Below, one piece after another: positions 25,297 to 33,224 of a DNA stretch of 64,000 nt (position 1 is the first letter of the stretch; every line of letters begins with the position of its first letter). The stretch is from CAXXOK01 sp964640955 (GTDB lineage: Bacteria > Bacillota > Clostridia > Christensenellales > Aristaeellaceae): positions 462,108 to 526,107 of the forward strand of contig CAZXJI010000001.1 in assembly GCA_964640955.1 (NCBI GenBank), read 5' to 3'. The notes under the pieces were generated by a model. That model saw nothing but the letters and a program-made list of their open reading frames with translations, searched no databases and had not been told where the DNA came from. The position numbers and the translations under genes were made by a program.

Positions 25297-25325
25297 AAAA
25301 CCATATCTGAAGGAGGTACCATCGC

Positions 25326-26462
25326 ATGAAACGGAAGCTTTCCATACTCACGGCGGTTGTCCTTGTGCTCTCTACGCTCTTCGCACCGGCCCTGGCCGAA
25401 ACTGCCGAGCCCGTGAAGATCGGCGCGATCGCGCCGCTGACCGGCAGCCTTGCCACCTACGGCGAATCCGTCGCCAACGGCATTAAGCTCGCGGTTGCGG
25501 AAATCAACGAGGCGGGCGGCGTGCTGGGCGGCCGCATGCTGGATGTCACCTACATGGACGACAAGGCCGACTCCACCGAGAGCGCCAACGCCTTCAACAA
25601 GCTGATCTCCGACGGCAACAAGGCGATCATCGGCTCCGTCACCTCCGGCGTGACCGCCGGCCTGGCCGCACTGGCCGACGCCGAGGGCATGCTGCTGCTG
25701 ACCCCCACGGCCACCGCCGATACCATTACCGACGGTTATCCGACCGTGTTCCGCGCCTGCTTCCGCGATTCCTTCCAGGGCGAAGTGGCCGCGAAGGTCG
25801 CCCAGAAGCTGGGCGTAACCAAGGTCGCCATCCTCTACGCTTCCGGCGATACCTATTCCGCCGGCCTCTACGAGGCCTTCAAGGCCGCCTCGGGCAACCT
25901 GGGTCTGGAGATCGTCGACGTGGAGAGCTCCTCCACCACGGCCGATACCGACTACACCACGCAGCTGACCAACATCGTCGCCTCCGGCGCCGAGCTGATC
26001 TTCGCCCCCTACTACTACGATTCCATCGGCCCCTACATCGTGCCTCAGGCGCGCGCGGCGGGCTTCGAGGGTTACTTCGTAGGCGCGGACGGCTGGGACG
26101 GTACGCAGAACACCATGGTTGAGGACAAGAGCCTCTACAACAACTGCTTCTACACCAACCACTACGCGCCCGACGATCCTTCCGAGATCGTGCAGAACTT
26201 CGTGAGCAAGTACACCGAAACGTTCGGCGCCGAGAGCCTGACCGCTCTGGCCGCGCTGGCGTACGACGCGGCCTATATGCTCGCCGACGCCATCAACACC
26301 GCCGGCACGGACGATACCGCCGCCATCATCCAGGCCATGACGGGCATGAGCTTCTCCGGCGTTACCGGCACCTTCACGCTGGATGAGTCCGGCACGCCCG
26401 AAAAGGCTGCTCCTGTGATCGAGTACGTCGACGGCGTGGCCAAGTTCTACGCCTACATCTAA
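25326..26462 (+). CDS. livJ: Branched-chain amino acid ABC transporter substrate-binding protein
   Basis: 378 residues: signal peptide ending at ALA|E, then a Peripla_BP_6 fold (IGAIAPLTGSLATYGESVANGIKLAVAEIN, AIIGSVTSGVTAGLAALAD). It captures Leu/Ile/Val or related amino acids outside the membrane for LivHMGF. First gene of the operon, behind a promoter and a leader with two hairpins; ribosome site AAGGAGG at 25310-25316. No lipobox is visible near the cleavage site, which is unusual for a gram-positive binding protein if the cell has a single membrane. Confidence 0.93.
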   Translation: MKRKLSILTAVVLVLSTLFAPALAETAEPVKIGAIAPLTGSLATYGESVANGIKLAVAEINEAGGVLGGRMLDVTYMDDKADSTESANAFNKLISDGNKAIIGSVTSGVTAGLAALADAEGMLLLTPTATADTITDGYPTVFRACFRDSFQGEVAAKVAQKLGVTKVAILYASGDTYSAGLYEAFKAASGNLGLEIVDVESSSTTADTDYTTQLTNIVASGAELIFAPYYYDSIGPYIVPQARAAGFEGYFVGADGWDGTQNTMVEDKSLYNNCFYTNHYAPDDPSEIVQNFVSKYTETFGAESLTALAALAYDAAYMLADAINTAGTDDTAAIIQAMTGMSFSGVTGTFTLDESGTPEKAAPVIEYVDGVAKFYAYI

Positions 26463-26478
26463 CAGCCCCCCGCGGCTG

Positions 26479-26669
26479 GGCGAACGGAAACGCACCCCGT
26501 TTCCGTTCGCCGGGGTCAGGGGCGGACGGTCGCCGTCCGCCCCGCCTTGTCTTGTAACCGACCCGGAAAAGCGTTGCCCGCACGCTTTTCCCTCCGACTT
26601 TGCGTTATCCTGTGCCGCAGGCGGCACAGTTCCCGATAAAGCACGTCCGCCGGCCGCAGGGAGGCCGGC
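26479..26669 (+). other. Five successive perfect hairpins between livJ and livH
   Basis: Perfect inverted repeats in order: 26479-26492/26498-26511 (14 pairs), 26519-26529/26533-26543 (11), 26565-26574/26582-26591 (10), 26610-26618/26621-26629 (9, outer 8 realistic), 26649-26655/26663-26669 (7). None has a T-run. They fill most of the 237-base gap, pointing to mRNA processing or protection of the livJ 3' end. Confidence 0.8.
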
Positions 26670-26699
26670 CGCATACGGAACGGAAGGGAGATGTCTGGC

Positions 26700-27611
26700 G
26701 TGAATGGACTGACGTTGTTTTTACAACAGGTCGTCAACGGGCTGCGCGTCGGCAGCGTGTATGCCCTGATTGCGCTTGGCTATACCATGGTATACGGCAT
26801 TATCCGGCTGATTAACTTCGCCCACGGCGATTTTATTATGGTCGGCGCTTACGCGCTGTTTTTTACGGTTCCGCTGATGATCGCCGCGGGCATGCCCGCG
26901 TGGCTGTCGGTCATCGTGGCCGTCGCGGTGTGCGCCATTACCGGCATTCTGGTGGAAAAGCTGGCGTACAAGCCCGTGCGCTCCAAGGGCACCAACATGT
27001 CCGCGCTGATCACCGCCATCGCCATGAGCCTGTTTTTGGAAAACTTGGCGCAGACGCTGTTCGGCGCCAACCCCAAGCAGGTGGGCACCATCTTCAGCCT
27101 GCCGATGATCCTGGGCATCAGCGGCAACACGTTTTTGACCATACTCATCGGCGTGGTGGTGATGGTCGGCCTTTCCATGTACGTCAAGTATACCAAGGGC
27201 GGGCAGGCGATGCGCGCCGTGTCCGAGGATAAGAACGCGTCGCTTCTGATGGGCATCAACGTCAACCGCACCATCACCCGGACGTTCGCCATCGGCTCGG
27301 GCCTCGCGGCGGTCGCGTCGCTGATGTACATCGTGCAGTACAACCAAGTCACCAATATGATGGGCACGATGCTGGGCCTCAAGGCCTTCGTGGCCGCCGT
27401 GCTGGGCGGCATCGGCAACATACCGGGCGCCATGATCGGCGGGCTGGTGATCGGCATTGTGGAAAGCCTGTCCAAGGCGTATATCTCCACGCTCACCGGC
27501 GGCGTTATCACCTCGGCGTTCTCCGACGCCATCGTGTTCAGCATTCTGATTATCGTTCTGCTGGTCAAGCCTACGGGCATCATGGGCGAAAAGACCGGCG
27601 AGAAAGTGTAG
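26700..27611 (+). CDS. livH: Branched-chain amino acid ABC transporter permease LivH
   Basis: About 303 residues with eight or so membrane helices and the family start NGLRVGSVYALIALGYTMVYGIIRLINFAHGD. ATG 26691 directly abuts the purine run GGAAGGGAG (26682-26690), whereas the in-frame GTG at 26700 has normal spacing, so GTG is preferred. It forms the membrane channel with LivM. The conserved VLGGIGNIPGAMIGGL block near residue 235 contacts the ATPase. Confidence 0.92.
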   Translation: MNGLTLFLQQVVNGLRVGSVYALIALGYTMVYGIIRLINFAHGDFIMVGAYALFFTVPLMIAAGMPAWLSVIVAVAVCAITGILVEKLAYKPVRSKGTNMSALITAIAMSLFLENLAQTLFGANPKQVGTIFSLPMILGISGNTFLTILIGVVVMVGLSMYVKYTKGGQAMRAVSEDKNASLLMGINVNRTITRTFAIGSGLAAVASLMYIVQYNQVTNMMGTMLGLKAFVAAVLGGIGNIPGAMIGGLVIGIVESLSKAYISTLTGGVITSAFSDAIVFSILIIVLLVKPTGIMGEKTGEKV

Positions 27612-27619
27612 GTGCGGAT

Positions 27620-28678
27620 ATGAAGAATCAAAAGCAACGCACCGTAAGCCTGCTGGTTTCGCTGCTGGGCGCGTGCGCCCTGGGGCTGCTGCTCTTCGCG
27701 GCCGATTCGCTGGGCTGGATCGACAGTTATATCCGCGGCATCTTCATCCAGTGCTGCTTCGCGGTCATCATGGCCACTTCGCTCAACCTCGTCATGGGCT
27801 ACCTGGGGCAGATCGCCCTGGGCCACGCGGGCTTCATGGCGGTGGGCGCGTACACCTCCGCGCTGGTCACCAAGGCCATCGGCCTGGGCATCAAGGCGGG
27901 CACGATCGCCCCCATTTCCAACGTCGCGCAGTTCTTTGTCGGGCTGCTGTGCGGCGCGATCGCCGCGGCGCTGTTCGGCCTGATCGTGGGCATTCCGGCG
28001 TTGCGCCTGCGCGGCGACTACTTGGCCATCATCACGCTGGGCTTCGGCGAAATCATCCGCGTGATTATCCAAAACCTGCCCTTCGCCGGCGGCAAGGGCC
28101 TCGCCCAGGGGCAGGCCGGCCAGGCGCTGATCGGCATCATGCGGATGAACGACATCTACGTCATCTTCGGCGTTACGGTGGTCTGCGTAGCCATCATGCT
28201 GGCGTTCGTACGCTCCAAGTTCGGCCGCGCCATCATCGCCATCCGCGAGGACGATATCGCCTCCAGCAGCACGGGCCTCAACGTGACGTACTACAAGGTG
28301 CTCACCTTTACGTTCTCCGCCTTCTTCGCGGGGGTCGCGGGCGCCGTGTACGCCCACCGCGGTCTGGGCACGCTGCAGTACAGCGATTTTACGTTCCTCA
28401 AATCCACGGACTACGTGATTATGGTGGTGCTGGGCGGCATGGGCTCCATGACCGGTTCGGTGATCACCGCGGTGCTCCTGTCGGTATTGCCGGAGGTGCT
28501 GCGCGCCTTCTCCGAATACCGCATGCTCCTGTACTCCATCATTCTGGTCATCATGATGATCTTCCGCCCCATCGGGCTTTTCGGCAACTACGAGTTTTCG
28601 CTCTACCAGCTGATCCTCAAGTGGTTCCGTAAAAAACCGATCGAGGCGGAGCAATCCGCCGCGAAAGGAGGCGCGTAA
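27620..28678 (+). CDS. livM: Branched-chain amino acid ABC transporter permease LivM
   Basis: 352 residues. Hydrophobic throughout, with LNLVMGYLGQIALGHAGFMAVGAY, LRLRGDYLAIITLGFGEIIRV (interrupted by normal variation) and VVLGGMGSMTGSVI, all typical of LivM. Starts 8 bases after livH. A hydrophilic tail (FRKKPIEAEQSAAKGGA) ends the chain. Second membrane subunit of the importer. Confidence 0.92.
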   Translation: MKNQKQRTVSLLVSLLGACALGLLLFAADSLGWIDSYIRGIFIQCCFAVIMATSLNLVMGYLGQIALGHAGFMAVGAYTSALVTKAIGLGIKAGTIAPISNVAQFFVGLLCGAIAAALFGLIVGIPALRLRGDYLAIITLGFGEIIRVIIQNLPFAGGKGLAQGQAGQALIGIMRMNDIYVIFGVTVVCVAIMLAFVRSKFGRAIIAIREDDIASSSTGLNVTYYKVLTFTFSAFFAGVAGAVYAHRGLGTLQYSDFTFLKSTDYVIMVVLGGMGSMTGSVITAVLLSVLPEVLRAFSEYRMLLYSIILVIMMIFRPIGLFGNYEFSLYQLILKWFRKKPIEAEQSAAKGGA

Positions 28679-28680
28679 GC

Positions 28681-29451
28681 ATGCCGGAAGCCAAATCCAT
28701 CCTGCGGGCCAAGAACCTGGGCATCACCTTCGGCGGTCTGCGCGCCGTGCACGACTTCGAGATCGACATTAAGGAAGGCGAGCTGGTCGGCCTCATCGGC
28801 CCCAACGGCGCGGGCAAAACCACCGTCTTCAACCTCTTCACCGGCGTTTACAAGCCCACCGAAGGCGCCTTCTACCTGGGCGAAAAGCTGATGAACGGCA
28901 AAAAAACGCACGAGATCGTCGCGGCGGGCATCGCGCGCACGTTCCAGAACATCCGGCTGTTCAAAAAAATGACGGTCATGGAAAACGTGCTGATCGCCTT
29001 CACCAAGGACATCCGCTACGGCCTGCCGGGCTCCATCATCCGCTCCCGCGGCTTCTGGCAGGAAGAAACGGCCATCCGCGAAAAGGCGATGGAGCTGCTG
29101 AGCGTGTTCAACCTGCAGGACAAGGCGGACTGGGGCGCGGGCAACCTGCCCTACGGCCAGCAGCGCAAGCTGGAAATCGCGCGCGCGCTGGCCACCAACG
29201 CCAGGATGCTGCTATTGGACGAGCCGGCCGCCGGCATGAACCCCACCGAAACCGCGGAGCTGCTCGCCTGCATCAACCTGATCCGCAAAAAGTTCAACAT
29301 CACCATTTTGCTGATCGAGCACGATATGAGCCTGGTCATGAACATCTGCGAGCGCATCGTGGTCATCGACTACGGCGAGATCATCGCGCAGGGGCTGCCG
29401 GAAGAAATATCACACGATCCGAAGGTCATTGCGGCCTACTTGGGCGAATAG
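28681..29451 (+). CDS. livG: Branched-chain amino acid ABC transporter ATPase LivG
   Basis: 256 residues, one ABC domain: Walker A GPNGAGKTT, signature region NLPYGQQRKLEIARAL, Walker B MLLLDEPAAGMNP with catalytic Glu, and H-loop LIEHDMS. Starts 2 bases after livM; the AAAGGAGG ribosome site lies in the livM end. Works with LivF as the ATPase pair. Confidence 0.95.
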   Translation: MPEAKSILRAKNLGITFGGLRAVHDFEIDIKEGELVGLIGPNGAGKTTVFNLFTGVYKPTEGAFYLGEKLMNGKKTHEIVAAGIARTFQNIRLFKKMTVMENVLIAFTKDIRYGLPGSIIRSRGFWQEETAIREKAMELLSVFNLQDKADWGAGNLPYGQQRKLEIARALATNARMLLLDEPAAGMNPTETAELLACINLIRKKFNITILLIEHDMSLVMNICERIVVIDYGEIIAQGLPEEISHDPKVIAAYLGE

Positions 29452-29462
29452 GAGGGGTTGCG

Positions 29463-30167
29463 ATGCTGACGATTACGGACCTGCACGTGCATTACGGCGC
29501 GATACACGCCATCAAGGGCGTTTCGCTGGAGGTTAACGACGGGGAGATCGTCTCCCTCATCGGGGCCAACGGCGCGGGAAAAACGACCATCCTGCACACC
29601 ATTTCCGGCCTGGTCAAGGCCACGTCGGGAAAGATCACCTACAACGGGGTCAACCTGCGGGCCACGCCGCCCAGCAAGATCGTCGACCTGGGCATGGCGC
29701 ACGTGCCGGAAGGCCGCCACGTGTTCAGCCGCATGACGGTCATGGAAAACCTCCGCATGGGCGCCTATTCCCTCAACGACAACGAGCAGATCAAGCAGAA
29801 CATCGAGACGGTGTTCAAAAGCTTCCCCCGGCTCAAGGAGCGCGCCAAGCAGATTGCGGGAACGCTTTCCGGCGGCGAGCAGCAGATGCTGGCCACGGGG
29901 CGCGCGCTGATGTCCAACCCCAAAATACTGCTGATGGACGAACCTTCCATGGGCCTTTCCCCCATCCTGGTCAAGGAGATTTTCCACATCATCGCCACCC
30001 TGCACGAAAAGGGCATCACCATTCTGCTGGTGGAGCAGAACGCCAAGGTCGCGCTCTCCATTTCCAGCCGCGCCTACGTGCTGGAGACCGGCTCCATCGC
30101 CATGAGCGGCAAGGCGTCGGAACTGATGGAGGACGACCGCGTGCGCAAGGCTTACCTGGGCGTGTAA
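29463..30167 (+). CDS. livF: Branched-chain amino acid ABC transporter ATPase LivF
   Basis: 234 residues, one ABC domain: Walker A GANGAGKTT, signature LSGGEQQML, Walker B ILLMDEPSMGLSP, H-loop reads VEQNAK with Gln in place of His, as is normal for LivF. Starts 11 bases after livG behind GGAGGGG. Last gene of the operon; an intrinsic terminator follows. Confidence 0.95.
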   Translation: MLTITDLHVHYGAIHAIKGVSLEVNDGEIVSLIGANGAGKTTILHTISGLVKATSGKITYNGVNLRATPPSKIVDLGMAHVPEGRHVFSRMTVMENLRMGAYSLNDNEQIKQNIETVFKSFPRLKERAKQIAGTLSGGEQQMLATGRALMSNPKILLMDEPSMGLSPILVKEIFHIIATLHEKGITILLVEQNAKVALSISSRAYVLETGSIAMSGKASELMEDDRVRKAYLGV

Positions 30168-30217
30168 GCCCGCCTCCACGTCATACGCGCGAAGCGGGAA
30201 GAACGGGAAAAGATCAT

Positions 30218-30247
30218 AGTCTGTTGGAAATCCAACAGACTTTTTTC
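30218..30247 (+). terminator. Rho-independent terminator of the liv operon
   Basis: 11-base perfect arms (30218-30228, 30231-30241) with the loop formed by the central bases, directly followed by a T-run to 30246. Confidence 0.95.
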
Positions 30248-30332
30248 GTATCTCCCGGTATGCTGTTACCGTAAGGACGGCGCGGAACCGTTCGCAAAAT
30301 CCCGGATACCGGTTGACGAGGAGGCTGCGGAT

Positions 30333-30644
30333 GTGGTAGAAACAGTGTATCGGATCAACCCCGAGCTGAAAGTTCATAAGGTGCTTTTCGACGAGAACCT
30401 GCACTACATCCACATGCGTTTCGCGCAGGGCGAAGGCCTGCCCGAACACGACGCCAACGGCAACGTGTACATGACCGTGCTGGCGGGCCGGTTGTCCGTC
30501 GGGCTGGACGGCCGGGAGGCGCACATGTACGGGAGCGCCACGCTGCTCAAAATACCCAAAGGAACGCGGATGAACGTGCGCAACCTGTACCCGGAACCCC
30601 TGGAACTGCTGGTGATCAAAGCCCCCGCGCCCGCGGCGGGCTGA
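30333..30644 (+). CDS. Small single-domain cupin protein
   Basis: 103 residues beginning at GTG 30333 behind GAGGAGG; the ATG two bases earlier is in another frame that stops at once. It shows a cupin barrel: LHYIHMRFAQGEGLPEHDANGNVYMTVLAG (split by normal loops), then the second cupin half LLKIPKGTRMNVRN. Only part of the usual metal-binding histidine set is present (His in PEHDA), so metal binding is unsure. It lies 36 bases before a ferredoxin gene and may share its transcript. Function unknown. Confidence 0.75.
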   Translation: MVETVYRINPELKVHKVLFDENLHYIHMRFAQGEGLPEHDANGNVYMTVLAGRLSVGLDGREAHMYGSATLLKIPKGTRMNVRNLYPEPLELLVIKAPAPAAG

Positions 30645-30680
30645 GCGCACCGGGCGGGCATCAAAAAAGGAGGAATCCCC

Positions 30681-30869
30681 ATGAAAGCATCCATCGACCG
30701 CGACGGCTGCATCGGCTGCGGGCTGTGCGCGGATACCTGCCCTTCCGTGTTCCGCATGGCGGAGGACGGCCAGGCCGAGGTCTACGCCGATCCCGTGCCC
30801 GAAGGCGACGAGGCGACGGCGCGGGAGGCGGCCGACAACTGCCCCGTTTCCGTGATCACCATCGAATAA
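30681..30869 (+). CDS. Single-cluster [4Fe-4S] ferredoxin
   Basis: 62 residues with CIGCGLCADTCP at residues 10-21 and a distal Cys54 in NCPVS. Spacing matches monocluster ferredoxins of the Thermotoga type, with Cys10, 13, 16 and 54 as ligands and Cys20 free. Start behind AAAGGAGG. A soluble low-potential electron carrier; no obvious redox partner beside it other than the cupin. Confidence 0.93.
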   Translation: MKASIDRDGCIGCGLCADTCPSVFRMAEDGQAEVYADPVPEGDEATAREAADNCPVSVITIE

Positions 30870-30900
30870 ACGAACGCAGATTGGGCTTTTCGGCAGGCCG

Positions 30901-30937
30901 GCGGCACGAAACACGGGAACTGCGCGTTTCGTGCCGC
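30901..30937 (+). terminator. Stem-loop after the ferredoxin gene
   Basis: 12-base perfect arms (30901-30912, 30926-30937), loop of 13, followed by ATTCTGTGTT rather than a clean T-run. Likely end of the cupin-ferredoxin transcript. Confidence 0.6.
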
Positions 30938-31002
30938 ATTCTGTGTTATACTGTTCGCAAACGGCGCGGCGGCCGTTCGGGCCCCGCCTGCGGAAAGGAA
31001 AG

Positions 31003-31521
31003 ATGCCCATGAGTCTCGTGTCCCGCGTGCAGCGCGCGATGATGGCGTATTTCGCCGGGGACGTGAAGCGCATCAACCATTTTACGAAGGTACACGGCTT
31101 CGCCCGGGGGATCGGCGAATTGGAAGGGCTGGACGCCAAAACGCAGACGATCCTCGAGATGGCCGCGCTGACCCACGACATCGGCATCCGGAACAGCGAA
31201 CGGAAATACGGCAGCTCCTCCGGCGAGCATCAACAGGTGGAGGGCCCGCCGGAAGCCGAAAAGCTGCTTTCGGCCCTCGGCGTGGATCGGGCGACGGTCG
31301 ACCGGGTCTGCTGGCTGATCGCGCACCACCACACCTATCGGGACATCACGGGTTCGGACTACCGGATCCTCGTCGAGGCGGATTTTCTGGTCAATATCCA
31401 CGAGGACGGGCTGAGCCTGCCCGCCGTGCAGAAGATTGAAAAAGACATTTTCCGCACGGACGCGGGCAGGACGTTCCTGCGGCTGCTCTACCTTCCATCC
31501 TCCCCGACGCTCGATTCGTAA
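31003..31521 (+). CDS. HD-domain phosphohydrolase
   Basis: 172 residues from ATG 31003; the ATG at 31009 has better spacing from AAAGGAAAG and may be the true start. HD-domain signature: His in INHFTKVHGFA, the HD pair in ALTHDIGI, paired His in IAHHHTY and Asp in LVEADFLVN. HD proteins hydrolyse phosphomonoesters or phosphodiesters of nucleotides; the substrate is not predictable. A TATACT box stands about 50 bases upstream without a clear -35. Confidence 0.85.
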   Translation: MPMSLVSRVQRAMMAYFAGDVKRINHFTKVHGFARGIGELEGLDAKTQTILEMAALTHDIGIRNSERKYGSSSGEHQQVEGPPEAEKLLSALGVDRATVDRVCWLIAHHHTYRDITGSDYRILVEADFLVNIHEDGLSLPAVQKIEKDIFRTDAGRTFLRLLYLPSSPTLDS

Positions 31522-31529
31522 CGCCGCTT

Positions 31530-31567
31530 CGGCCGCGCCCGTACGGGCCGCGGCCGTTTGCTTTTTT
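31530..31567 (+). terminator. Terminator after the HD-domain gene
   Basis: CGGCCGCG (31530-31537) pairs with 31549-31556, with an inner CCCGTACGGG palindrome; TTTGCTTTTTT follows. Confidence 0.85.
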
Positions 31568-31586
31568 ACGGGTTGTATGATATGGT
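31558..31586 (+). promoter_or_regulatory. Possible promoter of the SH3-protein gene
   Basis: TTGCTT (31558-31563), 17-base spacer, TATGGT (31581-31586). The -35 box lies in the T-run of the preceding terminator. Moderate match only. Confidence 0.4.
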
Positions 31587-31638
31587 AACAACAGAGCACA
31601 AGTCGTCTCCGTATCAGAGCAAAAAAGGAGGGTACCCC

Positions 31639-32208
31639 ATGTTCAAACGCATTCTCGTCCCCCTGCTGATTCTGGCGTTGCTGCTCAGCCTCGCGTCGGC
31701 GGCATACGCCTCCACAACGACGATGTATGTCTACACCAGCAACGGCAAATCGCTCAACCTGAGGGATTATCCTTCCAAGGACGGCAACATCCTCACGCGC
31801 ATCCCCTACGGCGCGAAGGTTTCCGTCAATCTCGATTTCACCGGCAGCTCCTGGCTGAACGTCATCTACGGCGGCTACAACGGCTACTGCATGGCCCGTT
31901 ACATTGTCAATTCCATGCCCGGCCCCACGCCGACCTCCACCCCGTCCCCCACGCAGTCCTCCGGCCTCTACGACAAGTTCGTGCCTTATTACGAAGTCGT
32001 CTCCGTACGGCCTTCCTCGCCCGGCGGGTACGTGCACCTGCGCTGGGCGCCCAGCAAACAGCAGCCCGTCCAACGCGATTACTACAACGGCGACACGCTG
32101 ACCGTGATCGCCCAGAACGGCACGTGGTGCCAGGTCTACGATTCGGCCAACAACGTATCCGGCTTCATGATGGCGGCATTCCTCGTGACGGACGAGTATG
32201 CCAACTGA
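31639..32208 (+). CDS. Exported protein with two SH3-like (SH3b) domains
   Basis: 189 residues started at ATG 31639 behind AAAGGAGG. Signal peptide ending at AYA|S. First SH3b domain about 25-90 (SLNLRDYPSKDGNILTRIPYG), a Pro/Thr/Ser linker (TPTSTPSPTQSS), second SH3b-like domain about 125-185 (VHLRWAPSKQQPV). Such domains bind cell-wall peptides or glycans; no catalytic domain is attached. Followed 20 bases later by another exported protein. Probable wall-associated or secreted role. Confidence 0.85.
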   Translation: MFKRILVPLLILALLLSLASAAYASTTTMYVYTSNGKSLNLRDYPSKDGNILTRIPYGAKVSVNLDFTGSSWLNVIYGGYNGYCMARYIVNSMPGPTPTSTPSPTQSSGLYDKFVPYYEVVSVRPSSPGGYVHLRWAPSKQQPVQRDYYNGDTLTVIAQNGTWCQVYDSANNVSGFMMAAFLVTDEYAN

Positions 32209-32228
32209 TTCGTTACGGAGGTGTGATT

Positions 32229-32759
32229 ATGAAAAAACGGATAGCGCTTTTGCTCTCGCTCGTCCTGCTGGCGGCGTGCGCGTCGCCCGCCCTGGCCGAG
32301 CCCGTGTCGCTGATTGAGAACGCCAGCGGCTTCGACCTGAAGATGGATATCCCCCAGGACGCGACGGTGCGGGTGGAAAACAAAGACGACGTTCAGTATA
32401 CCTTCATTACCTTCGCGGACGAATCGATGCCGGAAATGTATCTGAGCGTCGCGCCGACCGAAGAGTACGACGGCGTTACGCTCGCCTCCCTGTCCGCCCA
32501 GGAGCTGGACGGCCTGTATGCCGCCGTCAGCGCCGATTTCGACGATCCGTCCTACCAGATGCTGAAAACGAGCAACGGCTACGACTATATGCTGGTAGAG
32601 GACAATTCGCAGACCGATTCCGCCGTGATGATCCTGATCTACGACGGGTATTTCATTCATTTTTCCGCCTGGAACGACGGGTACGCCGTTCTGACCGGCG
32701 AAGAAACGACCGCCGTGCAGAACCTGTTCGACACCCTGCAGATTATCGACACGCCCTGA
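32229..32759 (+). CDS. Small exported protein of unknown function
   Basis: 176 residues. The N-terminus has a signal peptide with two readings: a lipobox LAAC (Cys18) or cleavage at ALA|E a few residues later. The rest is acidic (runs such as YAAVSADFDDPSYQ) and has no motif I recognise; the size and the pattern of a short beta-rich body resemble small secreted proteins of PsbP/DUF1795-like type, but I cannot confirm this. ATG 32229 is behind CGGAGGTG. Likely cotranscribed with the SH3 protein. Confidence 0.75.
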   Translation: MKKRIALLLSLVLLAACASPALAEPVSLIENASGFDLKMDIPQDATVRVENKDDVQYTFITFADESMPEMYLSVAPTEEYDGVTLASLSAQELDGLYAAVSADFDDPSYQMLKTSNGYDYMLVEDNSQTDSAVMILIYDGYFIHFSAWNDGYAVLTGEETTAVQNLFDTLQIIDTP

Positions 32760-32786
32760 CGGCGCGGCGGTGACGCGGACCTCGGC

Positions 32787-32816
32787 AAAAGTCCCGGCCA
32801 AACGGCCGGGACTTTT
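32787..32816. terminator. Bidirectional terminator between convergent operons
   Basis: 13-base perfect arms (32787-32799, 32804-32816) with loop AAAC; A4 on the left, T4 on the right. Serves the plus-strand exported protein and the minus-strand dUTPase gene. Confidence 0.9.
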
Positions 32817-32843
32817 ACTGCGGATAGTGTTTGCCCGATGCGT

Positions 32844-33224
32844 TTACGCCCGCGGCGCGTCCGCCGGGTTCACCTCGTAGCCCTTCTTTTGGCTCAACCC
32901 GTCCTGACGGCGGAAATTCTCGCGGTTTTTGCCCAGGTAGACGTTATACAGATCGTCCGCGCTCATGCCGGCCTCGATGCACATGCCCACCAGAAAATGC
33001 AGCATGTCGCAAAGTTCCTCCCGGATGTTGGGCATGTCCAGCGCGTGCGGGTTTTTCCACCACTTGAAGTTCACCGCGTCCAAAAGCTCCGCCAGCTCGC
33101 TGACCATGGCGAGAGACTGCTTCTGCAGCCAGTCCTCCATCGTAAAGCCTTCCAGATGGCGCTCCTTTTTGAGCTTCTCCTGAAAGCTCGCCTGCAGGGT
33201 GAAGATCTCCTCCAGTTTATCCAC
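32844..33224 (-). CDS. Dimeric all-alpha dUTPase / NTP pyrophosphatase-like protein
   Basis: 126 residues from GTG 33224, which has GGAGG 8 bases upstream and overlaps the end of the M16 peptidase gene by 8 bases; the longer frame upstream is only the peptidase gene in another phase. Motifs SELAELLDAVNFKWWKNP and IREELCDMLHFLVGM place the Glu/Asp magnesium ligands of the dimeric dUTPase family (ExxE ... ExxD). Expected reaction: dUTP to dUMP and pyrophosphate, keeping uracil out of DNA. Short for the family (usually about 160-180 residues). Confidence 0.85.
   Translation of the reverse strand: MDKLEEIFTLQASFQEKLKKERHLEGFTMEDWLQKQSLAMVSELAELLDAVNFKWWKNPHALDMPNIREELCDMLHFLVGMCIEAGMSADDLYNVYLGKNRENFRRQDGLSQKKGYEVNPADAPRA

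Noticed and set aside
25216..25325. T-box riboswitch for branched-chain amino acids
   Set aside because: The leader is only about 110 bases and lacks the T-box sequence and a specifier stem of the right kind; only a terminator stem and a small hairpin are visible.
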